Source of the DNA: Nocardioidaceae bacterium
Lineage (GTDB): Bacteria; Actinomycetota; Actinomycetes; Propionibacteriales; Nocardioidaceae
Length of the DNA stretch: 40,155 nt
Reading direction: 5' to 3'
Assembly (NCBI GenBank): GCA_029266455.1
Contig: JAQSWV010000025.1
Location: forward strand, 1 to 40,155
In this document: positions 23,941 to 31,925 of the stretch, piece by piece
Layout of the letters: each line of letters opens with the position of its first letter
How positions within the stretch are numbered: the first letter of the stretch is position 1
Notes under the pieces: model-generated
Seen by the model: only the letters and a program-made list of their open reading frames with translations
Databases searched by the model: none
What the model was told of the DNA's origin: nothing
Translations under genes and position numbers: made by a program

Positions 23941-25270
23941 CCGACAGCAGCCGGTCGAGCTCGAACTGCGACACCTGCCGTCGGTAGTCGCGCCACTCCG
24001 CGCGCTTGTTGCGCAAGAAGAAGTCGAAGACGTGCTCGCCCAGCGTCTCGGCGACGAGCTCGCTCGACTCCATCGCCTTGATCGCCTGGTCGAGGTTGTG
24101 CGGCAGTGGCGCGATGCCCAGGGCGCGCCGCTCACCGTCGGTCAGCGACCACACGTCGTCCTCGGCCTCGCGGGGCAGCTCGTAGCCCTCCTCGATCCCC
24201 TTGAGCCCGGCAGCCAGCAACAGGGCGTACGCCAGGTAGGGGTTGCAGGCAGAGTCGATCGAGCGGACCTCGACGCGGGTGGACTGGCCCTTGTGCGGCT
24301 TGTACATCGGCACGCGGACCAGCGCGGAGCGGTTGTTGTGGCCCCAGCAGACGTACGACGGTGCCTCGCCGCCACCGATGATCCGCTTGTAGCTGTTCAC
24401 CCACTGGTTCGTCACCGCCGTGATCTCGGCCGAGTGCCGGAGGAGCCCTGCGATGAACGACCGGCCGACCGAGGACAGGTGGTACTCCGCGCCGGCCTCG
24501 TAGAACGCGTTGCGGTCGCCCTCGAACAGCGAGAGATGGGTGTGCATGCCCGAGCCGGGATGCTCGGTGAACGGCTTGGGCATGAAGGAGGCGAAGATGC
24601 CCTGGCTGAGCGCCACCTCCCGGACCACCAGCCGAAAGGTCATGATGTTGTCGGCGGTCGACAACGCGTCGGCGTAGCGCAGGTCGATCTCCTGCTGACC
24701 GGGGCCGTTCTCGTGGTGGCTGAACTCCACCGAGATGCCCATCGCCTCGAGCATGGTGATCGCCTCACGACGGAACTCCTGGCCGAGGCCCTGCGCGGTG
24801 TGGTCGAAGTAGCCGGAGTTGTCGACCGGCTCCGGGATGCGCCCCGCCTTTGCCTCGTTCTTGAACAGGTAGAACTCGATCTCGGGGTGGGTGTAGAAGG
24901 TGAACCCCAGATCGCCCGCCTTCGCCAGCGAGCGCTTGAGCACGTGCCGCGGGTCGGCATAGCTGACGCCGCCCTCGGGCAGCTGGATGTCGCAGAACAT
25001 CCGGGCGGTGGCCGGTCCTTCGCCGCGCCAGGGCAGCACCTGGAAGGTGCCCGCGTCCGGCTTCGCCAGCATGTCGGCCTCGTACACCCGGGCGAATCCC
25101 TCGATGGCCGAGCCGTCGAAGCCGATGCCCTCGTCGAACGCGTTGTCCAGCTCGGCAGGCGCGACGGCCACGGACTTCAGGAACCCGAGTACGTCGGTGA
25201 ACCACAGCCGGACGAAGCGCACCTCGTGCTCCTCGAGCGCGCGCAGCACGAAGTCCTCTTGCTTGCCCAT
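23933..25270 (-). CDS. glnA2: Type I glutamine synthetase, GlnA2 type
   Basis: A 445-residue glutamine-synthetase-family enzyme. Order of motifs: VRLWFTDVLGFLKSV and FDEGIGFDGSAIEGF (N-terminal beta-grasp), EIEFYLF, FSHHENGPGQQEIDLRYADA, the metal/ATP segment GSGMHTHLSLF, NSYKRIIGG, and the ammonium/glutamate region NRSALVRVP. The adenylylation site (NLYDLP type) is not present near residue 400, and the length is about 25 residues shorter than GlnA1. Thus GlnE encoded downstream probably does not modify this protein; its target would be a GlnA1 elsewhere. GlnA2-type enzymes in Streptomyces have been linked to gamma-glutamylpolyamine synthesis, so the substrate may not be ammonia. Confidence 0.95.
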   Translation of the reverse strand: MGKQEDFVLRALEEHEVRFVRLWFTDVLGFLKSVAVAPAELDNAFDEGIGFDGSAIEGFARVYEADMLAKPDAGTFQVLPWRGEGPATARMFCDIQLPEGGVSYADPRHVLKRSLAKAGDLGFTFYTHPEIEFYLFKNEAKAGRIPEPVDNSGYFDHTAQGLGQEFRREAITMLEAMGISVEFSHHENGPGQQEIDLRYADALSTADNIMTFRLVVREVALSQGIFASFMPKPFTEHPGSGMHTHLSLFEGDRNAFYEAGAEYHLSSVGRSFIAGLLRHSAEITAVTNQWVNSYKRIIGGGEAPSYVCWGHNNRSALVRVPMYKPHKGQSTRVEVRSIDSACNPYLAYALLLAAGLKGIEEGYELPREAEDDVWSLTDGERRALGIAPLPHNLDQAIKAMESSELVAETLGEHVFDFFLRNKRAEWRDYRRQVSQFELDRLLSVL

Positions 25271-25349
25271 GCGGCCCAGTGTGGCTCATGCGGTGGGTCG
25301 CGACCGCCGCGGGCAACCGGCTGCCCGTCCAGCGGGCGGGCGTGCCCTC

Positions 25350-25361
25350 TACGCTGGCCCG
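25350..25361 (+). promoter_or_regulatory. Leaderless -10 element of nadE
   Basis: TACGCT (25350-25355) lies 6 bases before the GTG at 25362, and no Shine-Dalgarno sequence is present. This spacing places transcription start at or next to the start codon, the usual leaderless arrangement of actinobacteria. The same pattern precedes map and yaaA. Confidence 0.6.
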
Positions 25362-27113
25362 GTGCCGCAGCTGCGTCTGGCGCTCGCCCAGGTGAACCCG
25401 GTCGTGGGCGACCTGCGAGGCAACGCCGACCTGGTGGCGGCCTACGTCCGGCGTGCCGCCGGCGCGGATGCTCATCTGGTCGCGCTGCCCGAGATGGTGC
25501 TGACGGGCTACCCCATCGAGGACCTGGCGCTGCGGGCGTCGTTCGTCGAGGCGTCCACCAGGGCGCTGGCCGATCTGGCTCGACGGCTGGCCGACGACGG
25601 CCTCGGGTCACTCCCCGTCGTGCTCGGATGCCTCGACCGCGTGGAGGGAGCGGTCGACTCCCCCGGTGTGCCGAAGGGCTCGCCGCAGGACGCCGTCGCG
25701 GTGCTGTACCGCGGCGAGGTGGTGGTCCGCCAGGCCAAGCACCACCTGTGGAACTACGGGGTGGGCGACGAGATCCGCTACTTCGTGCCCGGAAGCACGC
25801 TGAACCTGGTGCGGGTCGCCGGTGTGGACGTGGCCCTGGCGGTCTGCGAGGACATCTGGCGCGACGGGCCGTCCGCGGCCGCCGCGGCCGCCGGTGCCGG
25901 GTTGTTGCTGGTGGTCAACGGGTCACCGTACGAGCGGGACAAGGACGACACCCGGCTGGACCTGTGTCGACGACGTGCGGCCGAGGCGGGGTGTCCGCTG
26001 GCGTGGGTGAACCTGGTGGGCGGGCAGGACGAGCTCGTCTTCGACGGCGACTCGATCGTCGTGGACCGCGACGGCACCCTGCTGGCCCGCGGCGAGCCGT
26101 TCGTCGAGCAGCTCCTGACCGTCGACCTCGACCTTCGCGCTGCCAGTGCCACACCGCTTCCGCAGCAGGCAGGCAGCCTGCAGCTGGTCCGCACCAGCCT
26201 CAGCGTCGAGCCGGTGGCGCCCTACCCGGCCGCCCCGGTGGCCAGAGAGGCACGTCCGGACGACATGGGCGAGGTGTGGCAGGCCATCGTGCTGGGCCTT
26301 CGGGACTACGTGCGCAAGAACGGCTTCTCCTCGGTGCTGCTCGGCATGTCCGGGGGCATCGACTCCACCGTCGTCGCCCAGCTCGCCTGTGACGCCGTCG
26401 GCCCCGCCAACGTGCACGGAGTCTCCAACCCGAGTGCCTGGTCGACCGAGCACTCGCGTTCCGACGCCGCCGAGCACGCCCGGCGCACCGGACTGAACCT
26501 GCGCACCGTGCCGATCGCCGATCTCGTGGACGCGTACAACACGGCGCTGCCGGGCCTGGACGGACTGGCCGCCGAGAACCTGCAGGCGCGGCTTCGCGCC
26601 GTGATCTGGATGGCGCTGTCCAACGCCGAGGGGCACCTGGTGCTGGCCTGTGGCAACAAGTCCGAGCTCTCGGTGGGCTACACCACCATCTACGGCGACG
26701 CGGTCGGCGGCTACGGACCTCTCAAGGACGTGCCGAAGACGATGGTGTGGGAGCTGGCGCGCTGGCGCAACGACCGGGCGGCCGCCCAGGGAGAGCAACC
26801 GCCGATCCCCGAGAACACCATCAGCAAGCCACCGAGCGCCGAGCTGCGCCCGAACCAGCTGGACACCGACTCCCTCCCCGACTACGCCCTGCTGGACGAC
26901 ATCCTCGACGACTACGTCGAGCGTGACGCCAGCTCGCTGGATCTGGTGGACATGGGCTTCGACCGTGACCTGGTCGAGCACGTCATCCGCCTGGTCGACC
27001 GGGCCGAGTGGAAGCGTCGCCAGTACCCGCCCGGCCCGAAGATCAGCATCCGCAACTTCGGCCGCGACCGCCGGGTGCCCATCACCAGCGCCTGGCGCGA
27101 ACACCTCCCCTGA
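25362..27113 (+). CDS. nadE: Glutamine-dependent NAD+ synthetase
   Basis: A 583-residue two-domain enzyme making NAD+ from nicotinic acid adenine dinucleotide, ATP and glutamine. The N-terminal nitrilase-type glutaminase has the triad Glu44 (LPEMVLTGYP), Lys126 (QAKHHLWNYGVGDE) and Cys162 (AVCEDIW). The C-terminal synthetase has the ATP pyrophosphatase loop SGGIDS (330-335), GNKSELSVGYTTIYGD and PPSAELRPNQ. The length matches the shorter bacterial glutaminase-NadE enzymes rather than the 679-residue mycobacterial form. GTG 25362 is supported by the start of similarity (LRLALAQVNPVVGD) and the -10 element. It is divergent from glnA2. Confidence 0.96.
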   Translation: MPQLRLALAQVNPVVGDLRGNADLVAAYVRRAAGADAHLVALPEMVLTGYPIEDLALRASFVEASTRALADLARRLADDGLGSLPVVLGCLDRVEGAVDSPGVPKGSPQDAVAVLYRGEVVVRQAKHHLWNYGVGDEIRYFVPGSTLNLVRVAGVDVALAVCEDIWRDGPSAAAAAAGAGLLLVVNGSPYERDKDDTRLDLCRRRAAEAGCPLAWVNLVGGQDELVFDGDSIVVDRDGTLLARGEPFVEQLLTVDLDLRAASATPLPQQAGSLQLVRTSLSVEPVAPYPAAPVAREARPDDMGEVWQAIVLGLRDYVRKNGFSSVLLGMSGGIDSTVVAQLACDAVGPANVHGVSNPSAWSTEHSRSDAAEHARRTGLNLRTVPIADLVDAYNTALPGLDGLAAENLQARLRAVIWMALSNAEGHLVLACGNKSELSVGYTTIYGDAVGGYGPLKDVPKTMVWELARWRNDRAAAQGEQPPIPENTISKPPSAELRPNQLDTDSLPDYALLDDILDDYVERDASSLDLVDMGFDRDLVEHVIRLVDRAEWKRRQYPPGPKISIRNFGRDRRVPITSAWREHLP

Positions 27114-27124
27114 CCCCCCGGTCC

Positions 27125-27212
27125 CGCGATCCGCGGCTCGTGGTTGCGCGATCCGCGGCTCGTGGTTGCGCGATCCGCGGCTCGTGGTTGCGCCATCCGC
27201 GGCTCGTGGTGA
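27125..27212. repeat. Four 22-bp tandem repeats downstream of nadE
   Basis: Four direct copies of a 22-base unit beginning CGCGATCCGCGGCTCG: 27125-27146, 27147-27168, 27169-27190 and 27191-27212. The first three are identical; the fourth has C for G at its fourth position and a changed last base. Each contains the palindrome CCGCGG. The array lies between the nadE stop and panB. Because 22 is not a multiple of 3, each copy is read in a different frame, so it is unlikely to be coding. Confidence 0.95.
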
Positions 27213-27314
27213 CGGAGGCGACACCGTTCTACGTCGCCCGCCGGCGACGCACCGTGTCAGGCTGGATGCGTCCGGGGACTCCAGCGTCGGAGCCTCGAGA
27301 GCGGAGAACCACCC

Positions 27315-28181
27315 ATGAGTGACAGCAATCCCGACGCGCCGCCGGTGGACGGTGGTGCCCCCTCCAGCCCCTCACCAACCGGTCCGCGCCGCATCCGGGT
27401 GCACCATCTGCTCGAGATGAAGCAGCGCGGCGAACGCTGGGCGATGCTCACCGCCTACGACCAGTACGCCGCCGCCACATTCGACGAGGCGGGTATTCCG
27501 GTCCTGCTCGTAGGCGACTCGGCGAGCAACAACGTGTACGCGAACGAGACCTCGCTGCCCGTCACGGTCGACGAGCTGATCCCGCTGACCCGCGCCGTCG
27601 CCCGCTCCGCGCGACGCGCGCTCGTCGTCGCAGACCTGCCCTTCGGCTCGTACCAGCGCTCTCCCGAGCAGGCGTTCGACACCGCGGTGCGCTTCATGAA
27701 GGAGTCGGGGGCGCACGCCGTGAAGCTCGAGGGCGGCCGAGCGATGGCACCGCAGGTGCGACTGCTCAGCGAGGCAGGCGTGCCCGTCATGGCGCACATC
27801 GGCTTCACGCCTCAGGCCGAGCACAGTCTGGGCGGCTACCGGGTGCAAGGCCGTGGCGACGCGGCCGCCCAGCTGCTGGACGAGGCGGCGACGCTGCAGG
27901 AGGCGGGCGCGTTCGCCGTGGTGATGGAGATGGTGCCGGGAGACGTGGCCCGCGATGTCACCCAGAAGCTGACCGTCCCGACCATCGGCATCGGAGCGGG
28001 TCCGGGCTGCGACGCGCAGGTGCTGGTGTGGCAGGACATGGCCGGGCTGCGGACGGGCCGGCTGCCGCGCTTCGTCAAGACCTATGCAGATCTGCACGGC
28101 GCACTGCTCACCGCAGCGCGTACGTTCGCCGCCGAGGTCGCCGACGGCACCTTCCCCGGCGACGAGCACACGTTCAGCTGA
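27315..28181 (+). CDS. panB: 3-methyl-2-oxobutanoate hydroxymethyltransferase
   Basis: A 288-residue ketopantoate hydroxymethyltransferase, first committed step of pantothenate/CoA synthesis, transferring a hydroxymethyl group from methylene-tetrahydrofolate to 2-oxoisovalerate in the cytosol. After a proline-rich, probably disordered N-terminus (about 1-25) it has [20 protein letters not shown], the metal-binding [40 protein letters not shown] and [20 protein letters not shown], all family motifs. ATG 27315 follows GCGGAGAACC. It stands apart from other pantothenate genes. Apart from the 22-bp repeat array upstream, nothing is unusual. Confidence 0.96.
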   Translation: MSDSNPDAPPVDGGAPSSPSPTGPRRIRVHHLLEMKQRGERWAMLTAYDQYAAATFDEAGIPVLLVGDSASNNVYANETSLPVTVDELIPLTRAVARSARRALVVADLPFGSYQRSPEQAFDTAVRFMKESGAHAVKLEGGRAMAPQVRLLSEAGVPVMAHIGFTPQAEHSLGGYRVQGRGDAAAQLLDEAATLQEAGAFAVVMEMVPGDVARDVTQKLTVPTIGIGAGPGCDAQVLVWQDMAGLRTGRLPRFVKTYADLHGALLTAARTFAAEVADGTFPGDEHTFS

Positions 28182-28221
28182 GCGGGTCGTCCGCCCATGG
28201 CGTCCCCGCCGTGCAGGCCAC

Positions 28222-28959
28222 TCAAGCCCGTCGGGTCGCGGTGGCCAGCTGTCCGGCGAGTACGGTGCGCGCCTCGGCCAGCGAGGGGCCGTACCACGTG
28301 AGATGCCGGCCCGACACCAGCGCGCACGGCGTCGGAGCGAACGCCTCCGGTCCGTCGTCGGCGGCGAAGGCGTACGGCTCGTCAGGGAGCACGACCAGCT
28401 CGTGCTCCGGCAGCGCCGCCAGATCGATCCGGGGGTAACGATCCGGGGAGTCGGCCAGCGCGTTGTCGACACCGAGCCGGCCGAGCACATCGCCGGCGAA
28501 GGTGTCCCTGCCCAGCGCCATCCACGGACGCCGCCAGATGGGGACGACCGCGCGCAGCCTGCTGCCTCGCCATGGGGTTGCCCACGCGCGCTCGGCAGCA
28601 TCGAGCCAGTCGACCCTGTCAGCGCCGAGTGCGCCGAGCAGCGTACGCAGCTGTGCCAGTGCATCCGGCACCGTCTCCGGGTCGGTGACCCAGACGTCGC
28701 AGCCCGCGGCGCGCAGTGCCTCGAGGTCGGCCGCGCGGTTCTCCTCGGCGTTGGCGATGACCAGCTCGGGCGCGAGGGCCACGATCCGCGCCACGTCGGG
28801 GTTCTTGGTGCCACCGACCCGAACGACCTCGAGACCGGCCGGATGGGTGCACCAGTCGGTGGCGCCCACCAGCAGACCCGGGAGGGTCTCGGCCACTGCC
28901 TCGGTGAGAGACGGCACCAGGCTGACAGCGCGGCGCAGCTGCCGAGCTAGTCGTTCCAT
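28222..28959 (-). CDS. Cytosolic BtuF-like helical-backbone metal/corrinoid receptor
   Basis: A 245-residue protein of the periplasmic-binding-protein-like BtuF/FecB fold. It opens with [20 protein letters not shown], then [49 protein letters not shown], a long helix, [20 protein letters not shown] and [20 protein letters not shown], the usual order for cobalamin-binding family members. There is no signal peptide or lipobox, so it should be cytosolic and cannot be a classical uptake receptor. It may sequester or deliver a corrinoid or other metal complex. ATG 28959 lies inside the end of the small gene upstream (13-base overlap), suggesting coupled translation. Confidence 0.85.
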   Translation of the reverse strand: MERLARQLRRAVSLVPSLTEAVAETLPGLLVGATDWCTHPAGLEVVRVGGTKNPDVARIVALAPELVIANAEENRAADLEALRAAGCDVWVTDPETVPDALAQLRTLLGALGADRVDWLDAAERAWATPWRGSRLRAVVPIWRRPWMALGRDTFAGDVLGRLGVDNALADSPDRYPRIDLAALPEHELVVLPDEPYAFAADDGPEAFAPTPCALVSGRHLTWYGPSLAEARTVLAGQLATATRRA

Positions 28960-29120
28960 CTCGGATCGTTGTCCCACTCCTCGTTACGCTCCTGGACCTT
29001 CTCCAGGGCGCGGGCCGCCTCCTCCTCGGACGCATACGGCCCGAGGCGGTCGCGTCCGGGGCACCCCTCGGCGCCCTCGACGGCGTGGTGCTTGAGGCAG
29101 AAGTACCAGCGATCGGCCAT
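28947..29120 (-). CDS. 57-residue conserved-type small protein
   Basis: A short gene starting at ATG 29120: [20 protein letters not shown], then [20 protein letters not shown] and [17 protein letters not shown] before TAG at 28949-28947. The Trp-Tyr-Phe-Cys-Leu-Lys-His-His opening, central GPY-AS turn and Glu-rich helix resemble a small SPOR-like fold common as a hypothetical protein in actinobacteria. That is family knowledge from memory, not a search. Cys8, His11-His12 and Cys20 could bind metal. The 3' end overlaps the BtuF-like start by 13 bases, in another frame, so the two are probably co-translated. Function unknown. Confidence 0.75.
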   Translation of the reverse strand: MADRWYFCLKHHAVEGAEGCPGRDRLGPYASEEEAARALEKVQERNEEWDNDPRWND

Positions 29121-29245
29121 GACCCCATCCTGGCCGCCTCTCCACCTGTTGACGAACTGACGAGAAGCCGTCCCTCAGCCAGCAGGTCCTGCGCGCCCCC
29201 ACCACATCGAGGGCTGGGAGGAGAGGGAGGAGAACCCGCGGCTCC

Positions 29246-29258
29246 TACACTTGGCGGC
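29246..29258 (+). promoter_or_regulatory. Leaderless -10 element of map
   Basis: TACACT (29246-29251) sits 7 bases before GTG 29259. There is no ribosome binding site in the proper window (the GGGAGGAGAGGGAGG tract at about 29216-29230 is too far upstream). A leaderless transcript is the likely reading. Confidence 0.6.
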
Positions 29259-30131
29259 GTGAGTCCGACCGCCGTGAGCCTGTCCCCCGCCACGATCTCG
29301 CCGCGCCGTCCGGTGCCCGCCTCGATCGCGCGGCCCGAGTACGTCGACCGGCCGGCCCCGCGGCCGTACAGCGGACCGCACGTCATGCCCGCCGAGGTCA
29401 TCGAGGTGATGCGCGTGGCCAGCCGCATCGCGGCGCAGGCGCTGGACGCGGTCAACGACGCGGTCCGCCCCGGGGTGAGCGGCGACGAGCTCGACCGCGT
29501 GGGTCACGAGTTCCTGCTCGACCACGGCGCCTACCCGTCGACGCTCGGTTACAAGGGCTTCCCCAAGTCGGTGTGCACCAGCGTCAACGAGGTCATCTGC
29601 CACGGCATCCCCGACGCCCGCCGACTCGAGGACGGCGACATCGTCAACGTCGACATCACGGCGTACCTCACCGTCGACGGCGTCGGCGCCCACGGCGACA
29701 CCAACCGTACGTACCTCGTCGGGGATGTGGCTGACGAGTCACGCCTGCTGGTCGAACGGACGCACGAGGCGATGATGCGCGGGATCAGGGCCGTGCGTCC
29801 GGGCCGCCAGGTCAATGTCGTGGGCCGAGTCATCGAGTCGTACGCGAAGCGGTTCGGGTACGGCGTCGTACGCGACTTCACCGGGCACGGGGTGGGCACC
29901 GAGTTCCACTCCGGGCTGGTCATTCCGCACTACGACGAGCCGCGCTTCGACGACGTGATGGTGCCGGGCATGACCTTCACCATCGAGCCGATGCTCACGC
30001 TGGGGACGTACGAGTGGGACATCTGGGACGACGGCTGGACGGTCACGACCAAGGACAAGTCGCGGACAGCGCAGTTCGAGCACACGCTCCTGGTCACCGA
30101 CTCGGGAGCGGAGATCCTCACCCTGCCCTGA
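29259..30131 (+). CDS. map: Type I methionine aminopeptidase
   Basis: A 290-residue metalloenzyme removing N-terminal methionine from nascent proteins. Metal ligands by motif: Asp132 (VNVDITAY), Asp147 (AHGDTNRTY), His210 (TGHGVG), Glu243 (TIEPML) and Glu274 (FEHTLLV). The N-terminal 40 residues are proline-rich, ending in PYSGP, the extension found in actinobacterial MapB-type enzymes. The strand between the first two ligands has about four extra residues ([11 protein letters not shown]) compared with the E. coli spacing, a small insertion close to the active site. GTG 29259 agrees with the -10 element. It is divergent from the small gene at 29120. Confidence 0.96.
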   Translation: MSPTAVSLSPATISPRRPVPASIARPEYVDRPAPRPYSGPHVMPAEVIEVMRVASRIAAQALDAVNDAVRPGVSGDELDRVGHEFLLDHGAYPSTLGYKGFPKSVCTSVNEVICHGIPDARRLEDGDIVNVDITAYLTVDGVGAHGDTNRTYLVGDVADESRLLVERTHEAMMRGIRAVRPGRQVNVVGRVIESYAKRFGYGVVRDFTGHGVGTEFHSGLVIPHYDEPRFDDVMVPGMTFTIEPMLTLGTYEWDIWDDGWTVTTKDKSRTAQFEHTLLVTDSGAEILTLP

Positions 30132-30161
30132 CCGTCGCACGACGCGCCCAGCCGATCCTCC

Positions 30162-30521
30162 TCAGGTCAGCAGGAGCCGCTCCACCCGCAGGACGGCGAC
30201 ATCATGCTCAGGGTCACCCGACATGACGGCAGCCATCCGCAGGTGCGGTAGCGCCTCGGACAGTCTGCTCTGCCGCTCCAGTGTTCGACCCAGAGCGAAC
30301 CGGGCCCAGACGTCCGTCGGCGCATCCTCGACGAGGACCCGCAACTCCGCCTCCGCGTGCTGCAGCTGCGCCGTCATGAAGTACGCCCATGCCAGCAGCG
30401 TGCGCAGGCTGACGCTGCGCGGCTCCTCGCGCAGCGCGGGCTCCAGCAGATCCAGGGCTTCGCGCGGCTGACTGTCCTCGAGCAGCTGGCGCGCCTGATG
30501 AAAACGGGCGACCGGATCCAT
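30162..30521 (-). CDS. TPR-repeat protein
   Basis: A 119-residue all-helical protein with about three tetratricopeptide repeats: ARQLLEDSQPREALDLLEPA, LLAWAYFMTAQLQHAEAELR, and ARFALGRTLERQSRLSEALP. The W-LG-Y-A-F-A-P pattern of TPRs is visible, spaced by 34 residues. TPR modules mediate protein-protein contacts; no enzymatic domain or signal is present, so it should be a cytosolic adaptor. It converges on map (30-base gap). Short TPR proteins of this length are common hypothetical genes in actinobacteria. Confidence 0.85.
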   Translation of the reverse strand: MDPVARFHQARQLLEDSQPREALDLLEPALREEPRSVSLRTLLAWAYFMTAQLQHAEAELRVLVEDAPTDVWARFALGRTLERQSRLSEALPHLRMAAVMSGDPEHDVAVLRVERLLLT

Positions 30522-30570
30522 GCTCCAACGCTACTGAGCGGCTCAACATGAGCCGCGTGGGACACGGTGA

Positions 30571-30675
30571 TCCGTGGCGCCTGCCTCCAACGGGCCGATC
30601 GGCGGCTACATCGACGACGTGACCGTCAACGGGGTCACCGACATCCTCAAGCCGGCGCCGAGCATGCTCAGGTGA
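30571..30675 (+). pseudogene. C-terminal remnant of a jelly-roll/carbohydrate-binding protein
   Basis: A plus-strand frame bounded by a stop at 30568-30570 reads VAPASNGPIGGYIDDVTVNG, then VTDILKPAPSMLR and a stop at 30673-30675. The GYIDDVTVNGV segment is like the last strand of a LamG- or CBM-type domain. At 34 codons, with a stop directly before it and no start signal, it cannot be a gene on its own. It overlaps the end of the DUF1036 gene by 8 bases. Confidence 0.4.
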
Positions 30676-31009
30676 GCACCAGGGTCTGGTTCACGCTCGT
30701 CAACGGCACGTCAAGCCGTCGCATCCCCCGTAGCGAGGAGTTGCTGCTCGAGGTCCGCCAACACCAGTCGAACACGTCGTTGGGCAGCCACGTCGTGATG
30801 TCACCGGCCCACTGAGCACCGGTGTCGGTCTCGGCGTACCAGAAGTACTTGGCTCCGTTGGAGGCGCCACCGCGCACCGTGACGGTGCCGCCTGGCGGGA
30901 TCTGCCACCAACCCGTCTTCGCCCAGTTCTCACCGTCGCAGTTCGGATAGTGATACCCGAGGGCGAAGTAGATGCGCTCGTTCCCGTCGTTTCGCACGAA
31001 GACAGCCAC
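30668..31009 (-). CDS. DUF1036 family protein
   Basis: A 113-residue protein matching DUF1036: VFVRNDGNERIYFALGYHYP, GWWQIPPGGTVTVRGG and KYFWYAETDTG. In proteobacteria these are exported proteins, but here the protein begins directly with the domain and no signal peptide is visible, so location is uncertain. Function unknown. GTG 31009 has an excellent GGAGG site 6 bases upstream, which lies inside the last codons of the upstream 73-residue gene; the two genes are one base apart and almost certainly co-transcribed. Confidence 0.82.
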   Translation of the reverse strand: MAVFVRNDGNERIYFALGYHYPNCDGENWAKTGWWQIPPGGTVTVRGGASNGAKYFWYAETDTGAQWAGDITTWLPNDVFDWCWRTSSSNSSLRGMRRLDVPLTSVNQTLVLT

Positions 31010-31010
31010 G

Positions 31011-31232
31011 TCAGTCCTCCGTGGTCAGGCTGCGGGGTGGCGGGAACGGGTCATCGTCTGCGGCGACCGGTTCCTGATGGAGAACCCCTGGGAAGTGGAT
31101 CTCGGCCGTATGGCCGGAGGTACGGCCGCCGCGGTCGGTGGTGGGGCTCACGCCGTCGCCAGCCGGCATCGGTCCGAGGGCCTCGACCTCGTCCGCCTCG
31201 AGGCTCCGGCAAAGATCATTGGGGTCTGGCAT
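31011..31232 (-). CDS. Small hypothetical protein upstream of DUF1036 gene
   Basis: A 73-residue, acidic, proline- and threonine-rich protein (MPDPNDLCRSLEADEVEALG at the start, PPPRSLTTED at the end) with little predicted order in the middle. I recognise no family. Evidence for coding: its stop abuts the DUF1036 start, the DUF1036 ribosome binding site lies in its last codons, and TAGGGT (31243-31238) sits 5 bases before ATG 31232 with a TTG-type -35 about 15 bases further up, fitting a leaderless promoter. It could instead be a long leader, but natural composition and coupling favour a gene. Confidence 0.55.
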   Translation of the reverse strand: MPDPNDLCRSLEADEVEALGPMPAGDGVSPTTDRGGRTSGHTAEIHFPGVLHQEPVAADDDPFPPPRSLTTED

Positions 31233-31377
31233 AACGAACCCTATCCGTCGGGGGCACCCCGCAACCCCACAGGATAAGCTCGGCGCTCGCGCTCATACAA
31301 GCCTCGCCGTGGGCCGGAGTCACATCGGCGCTGTCGAGCGCAGACCGCCGTGAGCGGGTCAGCGCGCGGGTTGTGGC

Positions 31378-31806
31378 GGACGAGCCGGCCTGTAGGCCGG
31401 ATTCTGTCCGGCCGTCGCCACCGGAGCAACGACGGCCTGTGCGGCCATCCATCTCGGAGCACCGTTGCCGGTGCCCTCGTGCGGCCTACCCGCGGACTCG
31501 GGCGGGCAGCCCTCGATCGTCCGCGCAGGCCGATCGCCGTAGCGACCCGCCCTCTTGGCCTTGCACCAGGTGGGGTTTACCGAGCCACCCCGGTCACCCG
31601 GGATGCTGGTGGTCTCTTACACCACCGTTTCACCCTTACCCGCACCGCACGCACCCGAGAGCCCGTGCGGCCGCTGGCGGTCTGTTTTCTGTGGCACTGT
31701 CCCGCAGGTCGCCCTGGGTGGGTGTTGCCCACCACCTCGCCCTGTGGAGTCCGGACCTTCCTCGACGAGCACGATGGCCCGCCGCGGCCGCCCGGCCGGC
31801 TCGTCC
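31378..31806 (-). ncRNA. rnpB: RNase P RNA, bacterial type A
   Basis: The minus strand carries RNase P RNA, the catalytic RNA that matures tRNA 5' ends. The P1 helix is closed by GGACGAGCCGG at the 5' end and CCGGCTCGTCC at the 3' end. Near the 5' end is the universal GAGGAAGGTCCGGACTCC with ACAGGGCGAGGTGGTGGGCA, internally GGGTAAGGGTGAAACGGTGG and GGTAAACCCCACC, and near the 3' end GGACAGAATCCGGCCTACAG. Total about 429 nucleotides, consistent with high-GC type A molecules. Ends are set from P1 pairing and could be off by a few bases. Confidence 0.97.
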
Positions 31807-31814
31807 GCCCCGAC

Positions 31815-31820
31815 AGGATA
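31815..31820 (-). promoter_or_regulatory. -10 element of rnpB
   Basis: Minus-strand TATCCT lies 8 bases upstream of the first P1 base (31806), the right distance for a -10 box. A clear -35 is not seen in the G/C-rich sequence before it. Confidence 0.55.
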
Positions 31821-31913
31821 GCGGTGCCGGCGCAGGGGACGGCACGTACGCACGGCGGCTGGCCACGCCCGCCGTTGCCCAGGACCTCCGCACCGGCTGC
31901 GAGCACCGGCACG

Positions 31914-31925
31914 TAGTCTCGCCCG
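31914..31925 (+). promoter_or_regulatory. Leaderless -10 element of yaaA
   Basis: TAGTCT (31914-31919) is 6 bases before GTG 31926 and no Shine-Dalgarno sequence is present, so transcription probably starts at the start codon. Confidence 0.6.

Noticed and set aside
23150-26392. A 1080-codon plus-strand open frame
   Set aside because: Antisense to glnE/amidotransferase/glnA2 and out of frame with nadE; Arg/Gly/Gln-rich composition typical of high-GC shadows.
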